From: Heracleum sosnowskyi
Lineage: Eukaryota > Streptophyta > Magnoliopsida > Apiales > Apiaceae
Length of the DNA stretch: 64,000 nucleotides
Direction: 5' to 3'
Assembly: GCA_030848705.1 (NCBI GenBank)
Contig: CM061235.1
Coordinates: forward strand, 134,795,228 to 134,859,227
The stretch's first letter is position 1. Each line of letters begins with the position of its first letter. The translations under genes were made by a program, and so were the position numbers. Shown here piece after piece: positions 31,601 to 43,417 of this stretch. Under the pieces are notes generated by a model, which was given only the letters and a program-made list of their open reading frames with translations, was not told the origin of the DNA and did no database searches.

Positions 31601-33360
31601 ATTTATTCATGCACAGGAGTTCTCCTAAGTCTCTTATAAAGGGTCCACATGTATCATTGTTATATGATATACATGAGCATTATATTGATAATTTTTAATA
31701 TTGTAATCGATATGAATTGTTATCTGATATTTGGTTTAACAATTATTATCGAACTCGAACTATACATAAATTAAAGAGAAAATATATTTTAGAATTTTTA
31801 CATAGAAAAATTTTAAATTATCAAAATACACTTTTTAGTATTTAAATATAATTCTATTATTATTCAGATACACTTTTTAATATTATATCTAACAATTCTC
31901 ATCGATCTATTTAAGATCTAACTGTAATAATTAATTTGGTCATATAGTGGTCGTACACGGACCAGATCGATTTTAATTTTTTCTTAAATTGATTTTAATA
32001 TTTTATTGAAATAAACATAGAATTTATAAATTTAAAAGAATTAGGAAAAAAATTAAATTGGTGCTACAATAATAATAAAAAAATTATTAAAATTTAGATA
32101 ATCACTGTTTGGGCTTTATCTTGAGTTTTAGACAACAGATTTTAACAATTTTACAGCCAACGCGAAACTAACAAAATTATCTTTAATTTAATGATGGTTT
32201 AATAATTATTATCTAACTGGAACTATCCATAAACTAAAAAGAAAAGATAATTACGGTTTTTTACATAAAGATTTCTATTCAATATAGAAACCCTATTTAT
32301 AATTGGTTTAAATTAAAAAAAAATATATTAAAATTTAGATAATCACTTTATTATTTGGGCTCTATCTTGAGTTTTAGACAACAGATTTTAACAATTTCAC
32401 AGCCCACGCGAAGCTAACAAAATTATCTTTAATTTAATGATGGTTTAATAATTATTATCTAACTGGAACTATCCATAAACTAAATAGAAAAGATAATTAC
32501 GATTTTTTACATAAAGATTTCTATTCAATATATATAACCTATTTATAATTGGTTTAAATTATCAAAATACACCTTTTAGTATTTAAATACTATCCTATTA
32601 TTAATCAAATACAATTTTTAATATTATATCTAACGGTCCTCATCTATTTGAATATTTATAGTTTTATAATCCAACGGATCATATACTTTTGGTATTACAG
32701 TGACCGACCAATATTTTGGATAATATCTCCCTTACGCTTATTATATATAAGGAGTTAATTTCATAAGATAATTTGAATTTATATATAGGATCTATATTAG
32801 AGTCAAGTCACTGTTTCATTGGAGACTTTGAAGACCGTGTATATTTAGCAAGTGAAATATTGCAAAATGTAAAATTTTTCAAATTATATTATGTGAAAAT
32901 CATTATTTCACTAATTTTTTTTTAAAATTATATATTTTTTGCGAGCAAAACATTCAAAAATATATTGTTTTGCAAAATATGTTCGGCTTGTAGAATATAC
33001 ATGTTCAGTTTATATAACATGTGAATATCAAGATTCTCAATAAAATAGTTATTTTCATGGAACGGGCTTTGCAAAATAATACGTCTTGCAATTTTTTAAT
33101 TAAAAATATAATTTGTTTTGTAATATTTTAATTATAGTAGATATGTCGAAGTCGGCTTAAAACTTACCTCTTTTGATATTACTCAGCAAGTTCAGGTTGT
33201 TTACTCGGAAGTAAGAGGTTTTTTTTATTTAGAAAAAAAAAACGAGTTGTTTTTATTTATCCAACGTAAAAAACTGTCTTGATTAGGAAAAAGAGAATCA
33301 CTTTTTGTTTGGTTTCGTTGTTAAAAATGAACAAATTAACTTTTAGTTATCCAAAAAAAA
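28666..33360. other. Repeat-rich, AT-rich intergenic DNA; Helitron-like on the minus strand
   Basis: No gene is seen. Read on the minus strand, a Helitron-like 5' terminus (TCCTTATATATAATAAGCG) lies near 32754 and a 3'-type hairpin (CCGTGCATCGCAC) near 28963-28975. A second 5'-like terminus lies near 30955, suggesting nested copies. Blocks of about 240 bp around 'acagcccacgcgaa.ctaacaaaattatc' recur at about 30590-30720, 31290-31440, 32110-32290 and 32340-32560; the last two are almost head-to-tail. No transposase or Rep-helicase frame is present. Boundaries are uncertain because a clear CTAG end is missing. Confidence 0.45.
32070..32560. repeat. Head-to-tail duplicated block of about 240 bp
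   Basis: 32070-32320 and 32320-32560 align closely, sharing 'gacaacagattttaacaatt', 'aatgatggtttaataattat' and 'ctggaactatccataaacta'. More diverged relatives lie at about 31260-31440 and 30540-30720. Confidence 0.75.
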
Positions 33361-33363
33361 GCT

Positions 33364-33727
33364 AAGGTTCCGTTTGACATTGTTGTTGCAGACAATAACA
33401 GTTTTTTTTTCTTTTCTGAAAAGCAGTTAAAAAAATGTTTGGTAAAATTTAAAAGCTGATTTTCTGAAAAGTGTTTTTGGCTGAAAAGCTACTTTTAGTT
33501 AAAGGGGGTTCCCGTGCTTTTGAAAAAAACTGCTTTTCAGCTTTTGCGGGAAACATCTGTTGGTTTCAATATCAAAATTCACCAAAAACATTAATTTTTT
33601 ATATTATACACCAAAATATGTACATATCAAAAATATTACCAAACAATTATCTGATTTCCACAACAACACTTATTTTAACAGCACTTTTTTCAACATCACA
33701 TCAATTTTTAACAGCAAACCCAAATAG
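33364..33727 (-). mobile_element. hAT-like MITE, copy 1
   Basis: About 365 bp, the inverted relative of the copy at 35377-35757. Its ends are 'aggttccgtttgacattgtt' and (reverse complement) 'ctatttgggtttgctgtt'. Internal blocks 'ctgaaaagc', 'gcttttgcgggaa' and 'caaaaacattaattttt' match the other copy in reverse order. Open frames inside it are incidental. Confidence 0.75.
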
Positions 33728-33792
33728 AATCCCGAGTTATTGTGAAGTAAAAAAAAGAGCCCAGTAATGTTTCATTCGACTTCTAAAAAAAA

Positions 33793-34163
33793 AAGGTTTC
33801 ATTCGGGATTGCTTTGTGAAAAAAGTTTTGACTACAAAAATCAAATAACTTTTTGATTTGGGATTTGATATTTAAAATATTAATATTTTTGGTGGTTGTG
33901 TTGTGAAAAAGGTGTTAGTTATGAAAACCAAATAATTTTTTTGGTTTTGGGGTTTGATATATAAAATATTAATATTTTATTGAGATTGATATTGAAATTG
34001 AAATTTATGTCTGCTTCCTATAAAAGGTGAAAATTAATTTTTTTTTTCCCTATGGAGGTTGTTTTCTTTGAAACAGTTTTTAGGTCAAATATGTTTTCTA
34101 AACTTACCAAATTAGTTTTTAATTTTCAGCAAAAAATTGTTATTAATGACACACCAAACAAGG
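33793..34163 (+). mobile_element. hAT-like MITE, degenerate copy 2
   Basis: Starts 'ttcgggattgctttgtg' and ends 'cacaccaaacaagg', in the same orientation as the copy at 35377 and with related interior blocks ('gtctgcttcc', 'aatattaatatttttggtg'). It is strongly diverged, so older. Confidence 0.55.
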
Positions 34164-35214
34164 TTTTATATAACCAGCTTATAATTACCACAAATTACAT
34201 ACCACAATAAAAAAAAAAATTAGCGTGCGATGCACGAACCTGTTTATACACTCCAATAATTTCTCACACGAACATGTATATATATTAAAATAATTTTTTT
34301 AATTAGAAATGTGCTAAGAGATAATATTTCGAATTTATCTTAGATTTGTTTAGTATTTTTTAATTTCATAAAATTTGGATTAATTTCTATAAGATAAAGA
34401 TCAAATGATTATTTTTAATTACCAATATATATATATATATATTTAGTTTTAAATGATGTAAAATGAATTTTATCAAATTCAATAATTGAATATAATAAAA
34501 ATAATTAAACAATTTTTTTAATCCATACTCAATTATATTTTTATGTATAATCTATGTTCTAAAAGTTGATGTTTAATAATCCCGATAATCGTTAGACGGT
34601 AACTAATCGTTTTGATTATGTTAAAATCGGTTTTGATAAAAGCTGGTGAAGATGTCATAAAATTCAGTCTAATCCCTCAAATATTGGCATGATTTGTAAA
34701 TTTTAGGAAATTTATAGGTAAAAGTTCCAAAATTAAAAGGTTGAAATTTGAATAAAAAATAATAACAACATTTTTTGTATACGTAGTTCTTATTGTAAAA
34801 AATAATTTATAGATCACTAATCCAAAATTTAAATCTATAAATTTTATTTATTTCAAGCATAATTGTTTTTAAATAAATTTAAATTATGTGATAGTATACA
34901 TCTAATTAAAATTATTACACAATATATATATATATATAATATTAAATTGATCCCCACTAATCATTCTAATAATCTCTAATTATTCGATTTAAATCATAAG
35001 TAATACATCCACGGATTACTCCAATTATGATTGTTCATGATTTACAAACCTGATCAAACTGAACCAACCCTCGCTCTCTTTTCGGTCGACCAAGCCAAGC
35101 CTACCCAACCAATTTAAATAGGTCGGGTACGAGTATAGGTTGGTATGAGTTTTAAATTTTTTTGGTCGACCCTACCCAACCCGATTTAAGTTACAAATTT
35201 TGTTCAATAATATT

Positions 35215-35242
35215 TATACACACACGCGCGCGCGCGCGCGCG

Positions 35243-35274
<32 letters not shown>
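35215..35274. repeat. 60-bp perfect alternating pyrimidine-purine tract (TA, CA, CG, CA, TA)
   Basis: A compound microsatellite that runs TATA, (CA)n, (CG)n, (CA)n, (TA)n without breaking the alternation, including nine to ten consecutive CG steps in the centre. It lies in a region with GGGT/ACCC-rich motifs (35050-35340). Such tracts are the classic Z-DNA-prone sequence. Confidence 0.95.
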
Positions 35275-35376
35275 ATTTAAGCCATTTAAACTGACCCAAC
35301 CTGACCCAAATCGATGTACGATTAAGAGTTGGGTCACGAATTAATATTTTGTGTGGTGTGATGAAATTTTTTCAAG

Positions 35377-35757
35377 CCGATTTAGGCTCTGTTTGGGATT
35401 GCTGTTAAAAATTGCTGTGCTGTTGAAAAAAGTGCTGTTAAAATAAGTGCTGTTGTGAAAATCAGATAACTGTTTGGTAATATTTTTTATATGTGCATTT
35501 TTTGGTGTATAATATAAAAAATTAATGTTTTTGGTGAGTTTGATGTTGAAATCAGTAGCTGCTTCCCGCAAAAGCTAAAAAGCAGCTTTTTTCAAAAGCA
35601 TGGGGGACCTGCTTTCTCTAAAAACAGCTTTTCAGCCAAAAGCGCTTTTCAGAAAAGCAGCTTTTAAATTTTACCAAACACTCTTTTAGCTGCTTTTCAG
35701 AAAAAAGCTGCTGTTGCTGTCTGCAACAGCAATGCCAAACGGAGCCTTAATTGGGTC
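35377..35757 (+). mobile_element. hAT-like MITE, copy 3 (best preserved)
   Basis: Terminal inverted repeats of about 22 bp: left GGCTCTGTTTGGGATTGCTG and right, as reverse complement, GGCTCCGTTTGGCATTGCTG. About 380 bp, non-coding, with many 'aaaagcagctttt'-type internal palindromes. Same family as 33364-33727; a single end of a similar element is also visible at 57413. Confidence 0.82.
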
Positions 35758-36574
35758 GGATTGCAAAAATGCTTTCAACTCGGCAAATACAACCCATAAA
35801 CACCCTTAACTCTGATTCACACTTTTTACGATACTAATTTTAAATATATTTTAAATTATATTATATTTGTGTATCAATACCTAAATAACCTATATAGAGT
35901 ATAAATCATATAAATATTTACAGTATAAATAATATACAATTCAAAAATACAAGTGAAATAAGAATTTATAAATATAACTGAATACATAATTATATGTAGA
36001 ATAATTAAAATTTGAAAATGGAGCTATATAAATAATATGAACTAACATTTAACTTAATGAAAATGTTAAATTAAAAAAATTGAATAAACATGTTTTTATA
36101 AATAATATAAAACAACATGTTATTTGCTCAAAAATTAAAATAAAAAAAATATATGATGAGAGTGTATTTTATCTAATAATATTTTAATAATAAACTCAAA
36201 CTCAATGTTACGCATTTGGACATTAGATGAAATTATATGAGAAGGTTTGGAATACGATTATCAATGTTCAGTTGTTCACACAAATCTAATCTACTTTAGC
36301 TTAAATAATAAATGGTTGGCATTTCTGTAATTTTTAAAAATATAAGAGTAAAATAATAAATTTATAGCCATTTTCTTACTTTTTTTTGTCCTTGGTTGGC
36401 TTTTAATATATACAAAATAGATAAAATATAATTATACATTAAGATTTTGAAATTAAAAAAATCAAGTTATATATAAATAATATAACCCAATATTTTACTT
36501 AAACAAAAAAAAAGACAAAAAGAGGTGATGTGGCTTATCTAATAAGATGTTTAAGTTAAATCAAAAAGTAAATG

Positions 36575-36628
36575 TAGCACAATGGTTATAACATGAGTTT
36601 TCCAAGAGTAGGTTAGAGGTTCGATTCC
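36575..36628 (+). other. tRNA-like pol III A-box and B-box pair
   Basis: TAGCACAATGG (36575-36585) fits the A-box and GGTTCGATTCC (36618-36628) fits the B-box exactly, 43 bp apart. The sequence does not fold into a full tRNA, so it is a tRNA-derived relic or SINE-like piece inside the Helitron-like element. Confidence 0.5.
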
Positions 36629-36772
36629 TAAGAGAAACAAAAATCTTTTATTTTTACATAAATGATAGAGGGATGACAACAAGTTTGTAATTTTTCAATA
36701 AATAAGGGCAACATTGTCATTTCACAGCCATTTTATTGGCTCAAATTACCCCTAGACTACCTTTAATATATA

Positions 36773-39709
36773 CTAGCATAATAGCCCGTGCAAGACACGG
36801 GTCTGCATAAAAACGTCAATAATTTTTTGCGAAGAGGTCGATTTATTAACGCGAGGTTTGTGTAATCGTAAGTTTGATAGTGTAAGATGAGAAGTGTGAG
36901 TTGTGCAGAGTAGTAAGAAATTTTGTTGGCGAATAATATAACTACTTTGAATGACGAACGTACCCCTGTCAGATTTTGAGACTTGTTCTTAATTAAATAA
37001 TTTCTCGCAGAATTTGTTCATATATCGAAATAATTTTATAATTAAAAATACATTAGATGATAAAATTTGCAATTTATCGTAAATTTATAATATTGCGTAC
37101 CGTTTTCATGAATCAAATACTTGTAAATTTGATTAGATTTCGTAATATTCAACTAATATCTATATGATAAAAGGCATATGATTATTTTTATCGATATAAG
37201 AATGATTATACAACATTAATGACTTGTGTATATATATAATTTCCAAACAACTATTTTCTGGCTTCATCTTTTTTTCCCCTTCATATAGAGTGGGTTCATG
37301 TTATAATGACGTAAGTAAATGTTTCAACTCAATCATCATAAATAATTGAAATCCTAAATTTTAAAAATTCATATATAACTCAAATTGAATTATCTTATAT
37401 ATATTTCTCAAAATTCATGTATTTTGCTTAGTTATATAATTTTATAAATATATGGTACAAATTATGAATTCTGAATCAACCACAATCTATACTAAACTAT
37501 AATAAACAAAATGGGGTATAATTTATCATTTGGTTCACAACTCATATTGGTTATCTTTTTCAATCACAATCGATATTGATAGGTCTTTGAAGTCAAATTG
37601 ATTGGAACATCTAGATGTATTACTAAAAGTTATGCTACATAGAAGTTTAAAGTTCGAATCTTATCAACAACATATTAAAATAAACATTTATTACATATAT
37701 GTTAAAATTAACATTTACTCTGAGCGACTGATCCGGCTGAACAACTCAAAAATTAAAAACATAAATAAAGGTAAAATACGTGAACCACTCGTTACTATAT
37801 TTAATTTGATTATAATAATTTAAATAAAAAAGTAAAATAATACAAAAAATAACTCGTACTTTGCACGTGTTATAAACAAATATATACTGATAAATATATC
37901 ATTTTAAGACTAATTTTTTTTATTTTAAAAAAAGTAATGTATATGTGATAACTTTATAAATATCCAGTGATTTTGACCTGAATACTTATACGAGGTTATA
38001 CTGTTTTTTCAATACAAATATTGAATGACATTTTTATAATAATAAACTCAACCTTTTCATATACAAAAAATAAACTGTACTTGTATTTTATTGTGTATTA
38101 GCTTCAGTGTTGTAATTCGACGATGTCCTCAAAGCCCACAAACCCTATTTAGAATTTCATTTATCAAAATGATTTTATGATATTATGCATCCAATTAATA
38201 TATTATATAAAATTCTATTATTATTAAAGACTTATAATTTTTTTTAACATCATTCAATAATTTTTTACATACAGTTTGAATTTTTATTGTTAAAACTTAT
38301 AGTCTAGCTGGTCGTCATTAATAGTTAGACAATTTCATAATTCTTATGATCGAGAAAAATCATATCTTATTTTCATCTATTGCATATTAATCATGTTGAT
38401 TTTTTATTTAAAACATAGATCATGTTTTTGAGTTATCGTCTTTTTGAAATCAATTCAATTGTATCTTCTACATTTTCAAATATTTATCTTTTTAGTCGAA
38501 TTATACATTTAAACCCCTCAAAGTCTAAATGTTTGATCAATAAAACATTTCTAATTTAACTCAAATATTTGATATTTTATATACTTAAAAATTATGATAT
38601 ATAGTTCATATTTGATGTAGTTATATATTATGTATGATTTTATAGATATAATTTATATATTTTTATTTAAATAGTATAATACATTTATATATATACAAAG
38701 AGAAAAATGAAAATGAAAATATTTTTTTATCCGGAATAATTTACATTCCTGTGTAACATGTGAAATTATATCATGACAAAGAGAGTGTAAAGATTTTATT
38801 TTTTATATTTATCATTTATAATGAAAGAAAACCTTTTTGTAATTATATATTCCGTAATATTCTACATTTTAAATCATCACCCCGATTTTTGACTCGGACA
38901 TCAACAAGGGGATTAAAATGGTGGAAAAATTGAAAAAAATGACGAAAAAATGAGTAAATTAGATATATACCGAAGTTAATAAAGAATGACATGTAATATT
39001 AGAAAATATCAACAAATGAAGTGTTCATTTTGAAAAGAAGTTTACTAAGAAATGAATGTGACGAACAAAGTGTATAGGCATTAGCATTACATAATTTTGA
39101 TGCTAATTTTCTTAATTTTAAATTATAGACTTAACAAATAATGAGATACATAACATATACAATAGTTCTTATATTAGATCAAGTTCATTACTATATTTTA
39201 TGTATAATTAATTAATTCTAATAATGTAAAATAGTGATATATAATATGATATAAAAATATGAATTATCAACAACGTAACTAAAGTATATTTAATAAAAAA
39301 TATACAACTGTAATAAAAATTTATAACGATGATTGATCATTTACCTATATATATATAATAACGTAAATAAAAAATACAGATTTATATAAATAATATGGAC
39401 CAATATTTCTTTTACTCAAATGTTCAAAATAAAAAAAGAATATAGAATTAGAGAAAATGATGTGACTTATCTAATAAAATCTTTAAAGTAAACTCAAAAG
39501 CAATGTAGCATAGTGGTTATGCTTTGGATTTCTTAGAAGGAGGTTGAAGGTTCGATTCTCTGCATTAACAAATATTAACATAATTTTGCATAATAATATA
39601 ACAGTGGCATTTTTGTTATTTTTAAAAAAATAGGGGTAAAATCGTAACTTCACAAGCATTAAAATGGCAAATTTTACCCTTGTGTTGACATATAATATAT
39701 AGTAATAGA
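36773..39709 (-). mobile_element. Helitron-like non-autonomous element B
   Basis: Minus-strand element. 5' end near 39709 (TCTATTACTATATATTATATG). 3' end at 36773 (hairpin CCCGTGTCTTGCACGGG at 36784-36800, spacer, CTAG then T). It directly adjoins the 5' end of element A, the head-to-tail arrangement known for Helitrons. About 2.9 kb, non-coding. A further hairpin-type motif at 37853-37872 may be a nested copy. Confidence 0.55.
39506..39559 (+). other. tRNA-like pol III A-box and B-box pair, second copy
   Basis: TAGCATAGTGG (39506-39516) and GGTTCGATTCT (39549-39559), with the same spacing and position as the pair in element A. Confidence 0.5.
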
Positions 39710-40385
39710 TAGATAGATAAGTAGATTATGCTAATCAAAATTAACTACAAAACTTCTAGTAACATAAAAATGAACCAACCACAAGTATTTTAATATCTAT
39801 AAATTATAAAATGTAACTTTTTTTTGAATCATATAATGTACTTCCTCTTTCCCTCCCGATTCTTTACGTTGGGTTTGAGCACGGAGATTAAGAAAAAGTG
39901 TAAATTAGTAGTGAAAAATAAGAAAAGTGAGTAAAGTCCGATCGATATTTAATGTATAAAGTGAGTATAATGGAGAAAAGTAGTGGATGTAGTTAATTTT
40001 TATATTATAAAATTTTACTATTTTTGAAATTTTTTGAAATATAAAGAATTGAAAGGAACATCCATAAAAAAAATGAAAAAAAATGAAAAATGTAAAAAAA
40101 TGGATAGTAGATAGAACTAAAAATCTATTTCTCCATGTACATGTACGAAAAATGTGCCACGTCAAGGTCAATCAATATGTAATGTACCGATCAAATTGAT
40201 ATGATTGGTAGTTGCGTCATTTAATTTATGGGAAATGTTAAACATAGCCCTTAAAGCATTGAATTATCTTATCTTTTCCATGTTTAAACATTTAATATTA
40301 GTAATAGCTTTCCAAAATTGCAAGATATTAGAAGATTATAAATATTGATTGCTAAATTTTCAATGAAATCAATAGTATATATGGA
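39710..40385. other. Intergenic DNA with a possible Stowaway-like end
   Basis: No gene. At 39838 the sequence 'tacttcctctttccctcccg' resembles the TACTCCCTCCGTCCC end of Stowaway-type MITEs, but I could not find the matching right end with confidence. Confidence 0.35.
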
Positions 40386-40804
40386 TGTTGGAACCAGATT
40401 TCTGATGGGTCGGACTCCGAATATCTCCTCGGGTTTACCTGCAAAGAGAGAAGAATGCGAGGGGTTTGATCCCCGATTCACCTCCGGTGTGAGAATAAAT
40501 TAAAAGGTTTCGGTGAGTTTGAATTGAACGTGCAAATGCTTGTGTGTATTATGAATTAAGTATTAACCTTTTAATGAAACCTGATATGAGCTTTTATAAG
40601 CATGGTTTGTAACGGTCGCCCGATATCCTCGGAGCCACTCGTACACATGCGTTGTCTGGTTCACTCGCCTAGAAAGTCGGAAGACTCAGTCCACTCCGCA
40701 ACGGCTATGTGTAACTGACCGGACCAAAGTAATGGGCCAGACTTATCCAACAAACCCCTTCGGCCCAGTTACTATTCGGCCCAATTATACTTGGGCCTCC
40801 AACA
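40386..40804 (-). repeat. 3' LTR of the Tat-type gypsy element
   Basis: 419 bp. It aligns over its full length without gaps to the 5' LTR, with about 22 mismatches, many of them C/T or G/A changes. Confidence 0.93.
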
Positions 40805-41065
40805 TGTCCCTGGGCTTTGGTCGAGTGTCCACTACGATCGGAGTCCTAACCTTGCACTCCACTTCGGGATAACCCTTATAAATCTCGCGTTTATCCAATC
40901 GACACGTCATGACACTTCACCTGGGTAAACGCGTCATAGTAATCATGACAGCTGTCGTTTATTGAGACTTGCGCCAGATCTCAACCGTCGAATTTCAAAT
41001 GGCCTAATCGCACCGTTGAATATGTAACGTTTACCTTCCCCTGTCCAAACGTCACTGCAATACTG

Positions 41066-41208
41066 TATAAATATCCATTTCCCCCCAAAATGGTTTCACG
41101 ACATTTTCAAGAAAAACACTCCTGATATTTCCACGAATCCAGCCCTAAGCGACGTCAATATCTTTTCTTGCCTCAGTCTCTGCTATTTCTACCATCTCCA
41201 CTACAAGT
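41066..41208 (+). promoter_or_regulatory. Putative promoter and first non-coding exon of the antisense gene
   Basis: A TATAAATA box at 41066-41073 is followed about 30 nt later by a CA/CT-rich leader. A donor site (ACAA|GTAAGTTT, 41209) and an acceptor (ATGCAG at 41640-41645) define a leader intron of 437 nt ending five bases before the ATG at 41651. The layout is that of a normal plant gene promoter with a 5'-UTR intron. Confidence 0.5.
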
Positions 41209-41645
41209 AAGTTTCTCGGATTTCTTTCTCTTTAGCTATTCAACTTTGTAAACAAATGCTTATTATCCATGTCGATGTGTATTCTTACTCCCCGTGACTG
41301 TAGCCATAATACTTAGGAATGTGATTTTAGATATCTAGAACCCTTTGCCTAGAAATGTATGCATGTTTGTAGGCATGTGTCTCCAGTAAATATTTTAGGT
41401 TTATTGCCGTAAGAACATTCTTCGGGATGCCCTTATCTTTAGAACAATCTTCGGGATAGCTTTGTCCCTAGAACATTCTTCGGAATGACCTAGATATGTT
41501 AGATGCCCTTTCATTCCTTGATTTAAACGCCTTTGATTCACCCGACCGATCCACGGGCCCTCTGTACTCGGCCTTTTCGCTCACTTTCATCTTTTTCAAA
41601 AATCTTTTCCGAGTACATGGCTAATTTCTTCATTCCAAAATGCAG

Positions 41646-43417
41646 GAATTATGGATCGGTCATCCTCCGAATCGGCGCAGTCTACGGGATACATATTCTC
41701 GGAGAGATCTCCTTTCTTTAACATCAGCGAAAATCCTGCGGTGAATCACCGATCACAACTCTCCACAGATCGCGTATCCAAGTTGACCAAAGAGCATGAA
41801 ATTCTGACCGGAGCATGGCATACATACATGTCAAGGGCGAGCGACCGAATATGACACAACCTGCCCATGCCTGAAGGCTATGGGCAGGTAGCTACAAGCA
41901 TCTCCGAGGCGGCCTTCAAGTGCGGCTTTCGGGTACCTGTACTTCCCCTGATAAAGAAGCTATTCGCCCAGATGGGGATCGCCTTGGGTCAGATGGACCC
42001 AAATGGGTTTTTGCATATGAACGGCTTCCAATGTCGGTGCATCGCCGCCCGAGTCGATCCAACCCCCAATTGTTATGGCATCATTATGATTTCAGAAAGA
42101 ATGGCAAGAGTAAGGGCTTCTACACCGTGTCCCGCCGAACCAACAGGGCCGAATGGGTGGAGACAAACTCTAATAACAAAGGCAGTCATGACAAATGGTG
42201 TTATCTTTCTGGGCCGAAGATAGCAGCCATGTCCCAATGGCGCGTGGTTGATCCTACCGTTCAGGTGGTGAAACCCACGTTGTCGGGTACTGAAACGCAC
42301 GAATACGAACGACTTTGTCAGTTCGAAATGGACCGAATTCCTTTAGAGGATCTTTGGAACAAACAGTGGCTTTTCGCCCTATGGGGTAATGGTAACATGC
42401 TCAAACACTTATACTCTTTCTGATTTTCCTTTGGCTTTTGCTTTTAGCAATAAATTTAGCATCTAACCCCTTTTGTTTTTCTTTGCAGTGTCTTCTCGCC
42501 AAGAAATCATTGAACGGAAGAAGGCCAAGTTCCAGGCTTCTCAGGCGACCCAAGCAGGGGGTTCGTCTAATCCCACTCGGGGAGATGGCGGTCAAGATGT
42601 TCCCGAGCAATCCGCTCCACACTCTCCTCGCCTTCAGGCCGACCAAAACGAAAGGGTGCCTCCATCTCCTTCCTCTAGGAAGAGGATGCGAAAAGGTGAC
42701 GCCATCAAAACCTACGTCCCTCAATGAGCGGTGCTGGAGACATATTCGGTCGCCACATCTGACCCAAAGGCGGTCAAGGAGATAGCTCCTGACTTGTGTC
42801 GGGCTTTAGTGCTCCCGGCTGATCGCCCTACGTACGATCATTTGAGCGCCGCTGATGTCTACACCGAGCTTCTGGGATTGCTCTCCAAGGTATGTATAAC
42901 CTTTTATTCATTTATTTCTTGTTCTTTCAGTCTTTAACTGAATCTTATTTTCTTGTTGCAGGTGACTCCAATGGCTGCTGTCATCATTGATAAAGTGAAG
43001 GATATGCAGAGTGGCTTCGCCCAAGTCCAGGAGATGGAATCTCGGGTTGTTAAAGTCGGGGATGGTCTTCTCCTGGCGGAAGGAGACTTAGAGAGGCTGG
43101 AGGGCCAGGCTAAGGCACTGAAAGCTGATCGGGAAGCCCTGCTGAAGGAGAATGACACTTTTCGGGCTCGACTTACTAAGCTCAACCTTTCTCTAAAGGC
43201 CGCAAGGAAGCTGTCCCGAAAAGAGACCAAGTTAGGGCTGAACGCAAAGGAGCGTTGTTATCAGATGGGCCACGATGAGGTCGTGAGGAGGGCCGCTGCC
43301 ATGGGTTTGGATCATCTCCCACTGGTTGAGCCTGGCTTTACCGATCCGGTCGGTCGCCCTGACGAGGATGAGCTCCTTGTTGTTTCTTCGGGCGAAGATG
43401 AGGAATTATCCGAATAG
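41646..43417 (+). pseudogene. Antisense spliced gene within the Tat-type element, broken
   Basis: Coding exons on the opposite strand to pol: 41651-42385, 42489-42889 and 42962-43417, with GT-AG introns whose phases agree. The product would be about 530 residues. Its N-terminal domain (SEAAFKCGFRVPVLPLIKKL, then WHHYDFRKN and GFYTVSRR) resembles the plant proteins catalogued as 'putative gypsy type transposon' domain, known from extra ORFs of plant Ty3/gypsy elements. A Ser/Pro-rich linker and a coiled coil (about 43010-43230) follow, then an acidic C-terminus (SSGEDEELSE). Lesions: TGA at 41852-41854, a frameshift near 42070-42080 and TGA at 42725-42727. Function unknown. A retained duplicate of a host gene is an alternative origin. 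Confidence 0.7.

Larger units (their letters stand above)
34220..36772 (-). mobile_element. Helitron-like non-autonomous element A
   Basis: On the minus strand the 3' end is a hairpin (CGTGC-GAT-GCACG, 34224-34236) followed by CTAAT, a variant of the CTAGT end, near 34220. The 5' end is near 36770 (TATATATTAAAGG after the CTAG of element B). Its 5' region of about 250 bp is homologous to that of element B, and a degenerate third copy lies at about 36100-36420. It encloses MITE copy 3 and the microsatellite. No coding capacity. Confidence 0.45.

Noticed and set aside
33471..33767. A 98-codon open frame on the plus strand
   Set aside because: It lies inside the MITE at 33364-33727 and its inverted copy has no matching conserved frame.
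36575..36628. A functional tRNA gene (also at 39506-39559)
   Set aside because: A and B boxes are present but the arms of a cloverleaf cannot be formed and no 3' T-run ends the unit at the right place.
41867..42785. Two or three separate small genes on the plus strand of the Tat element
   Set aside because: Their frames join through conserved sequence and phase-matched introns, so one broken gene explains them better.
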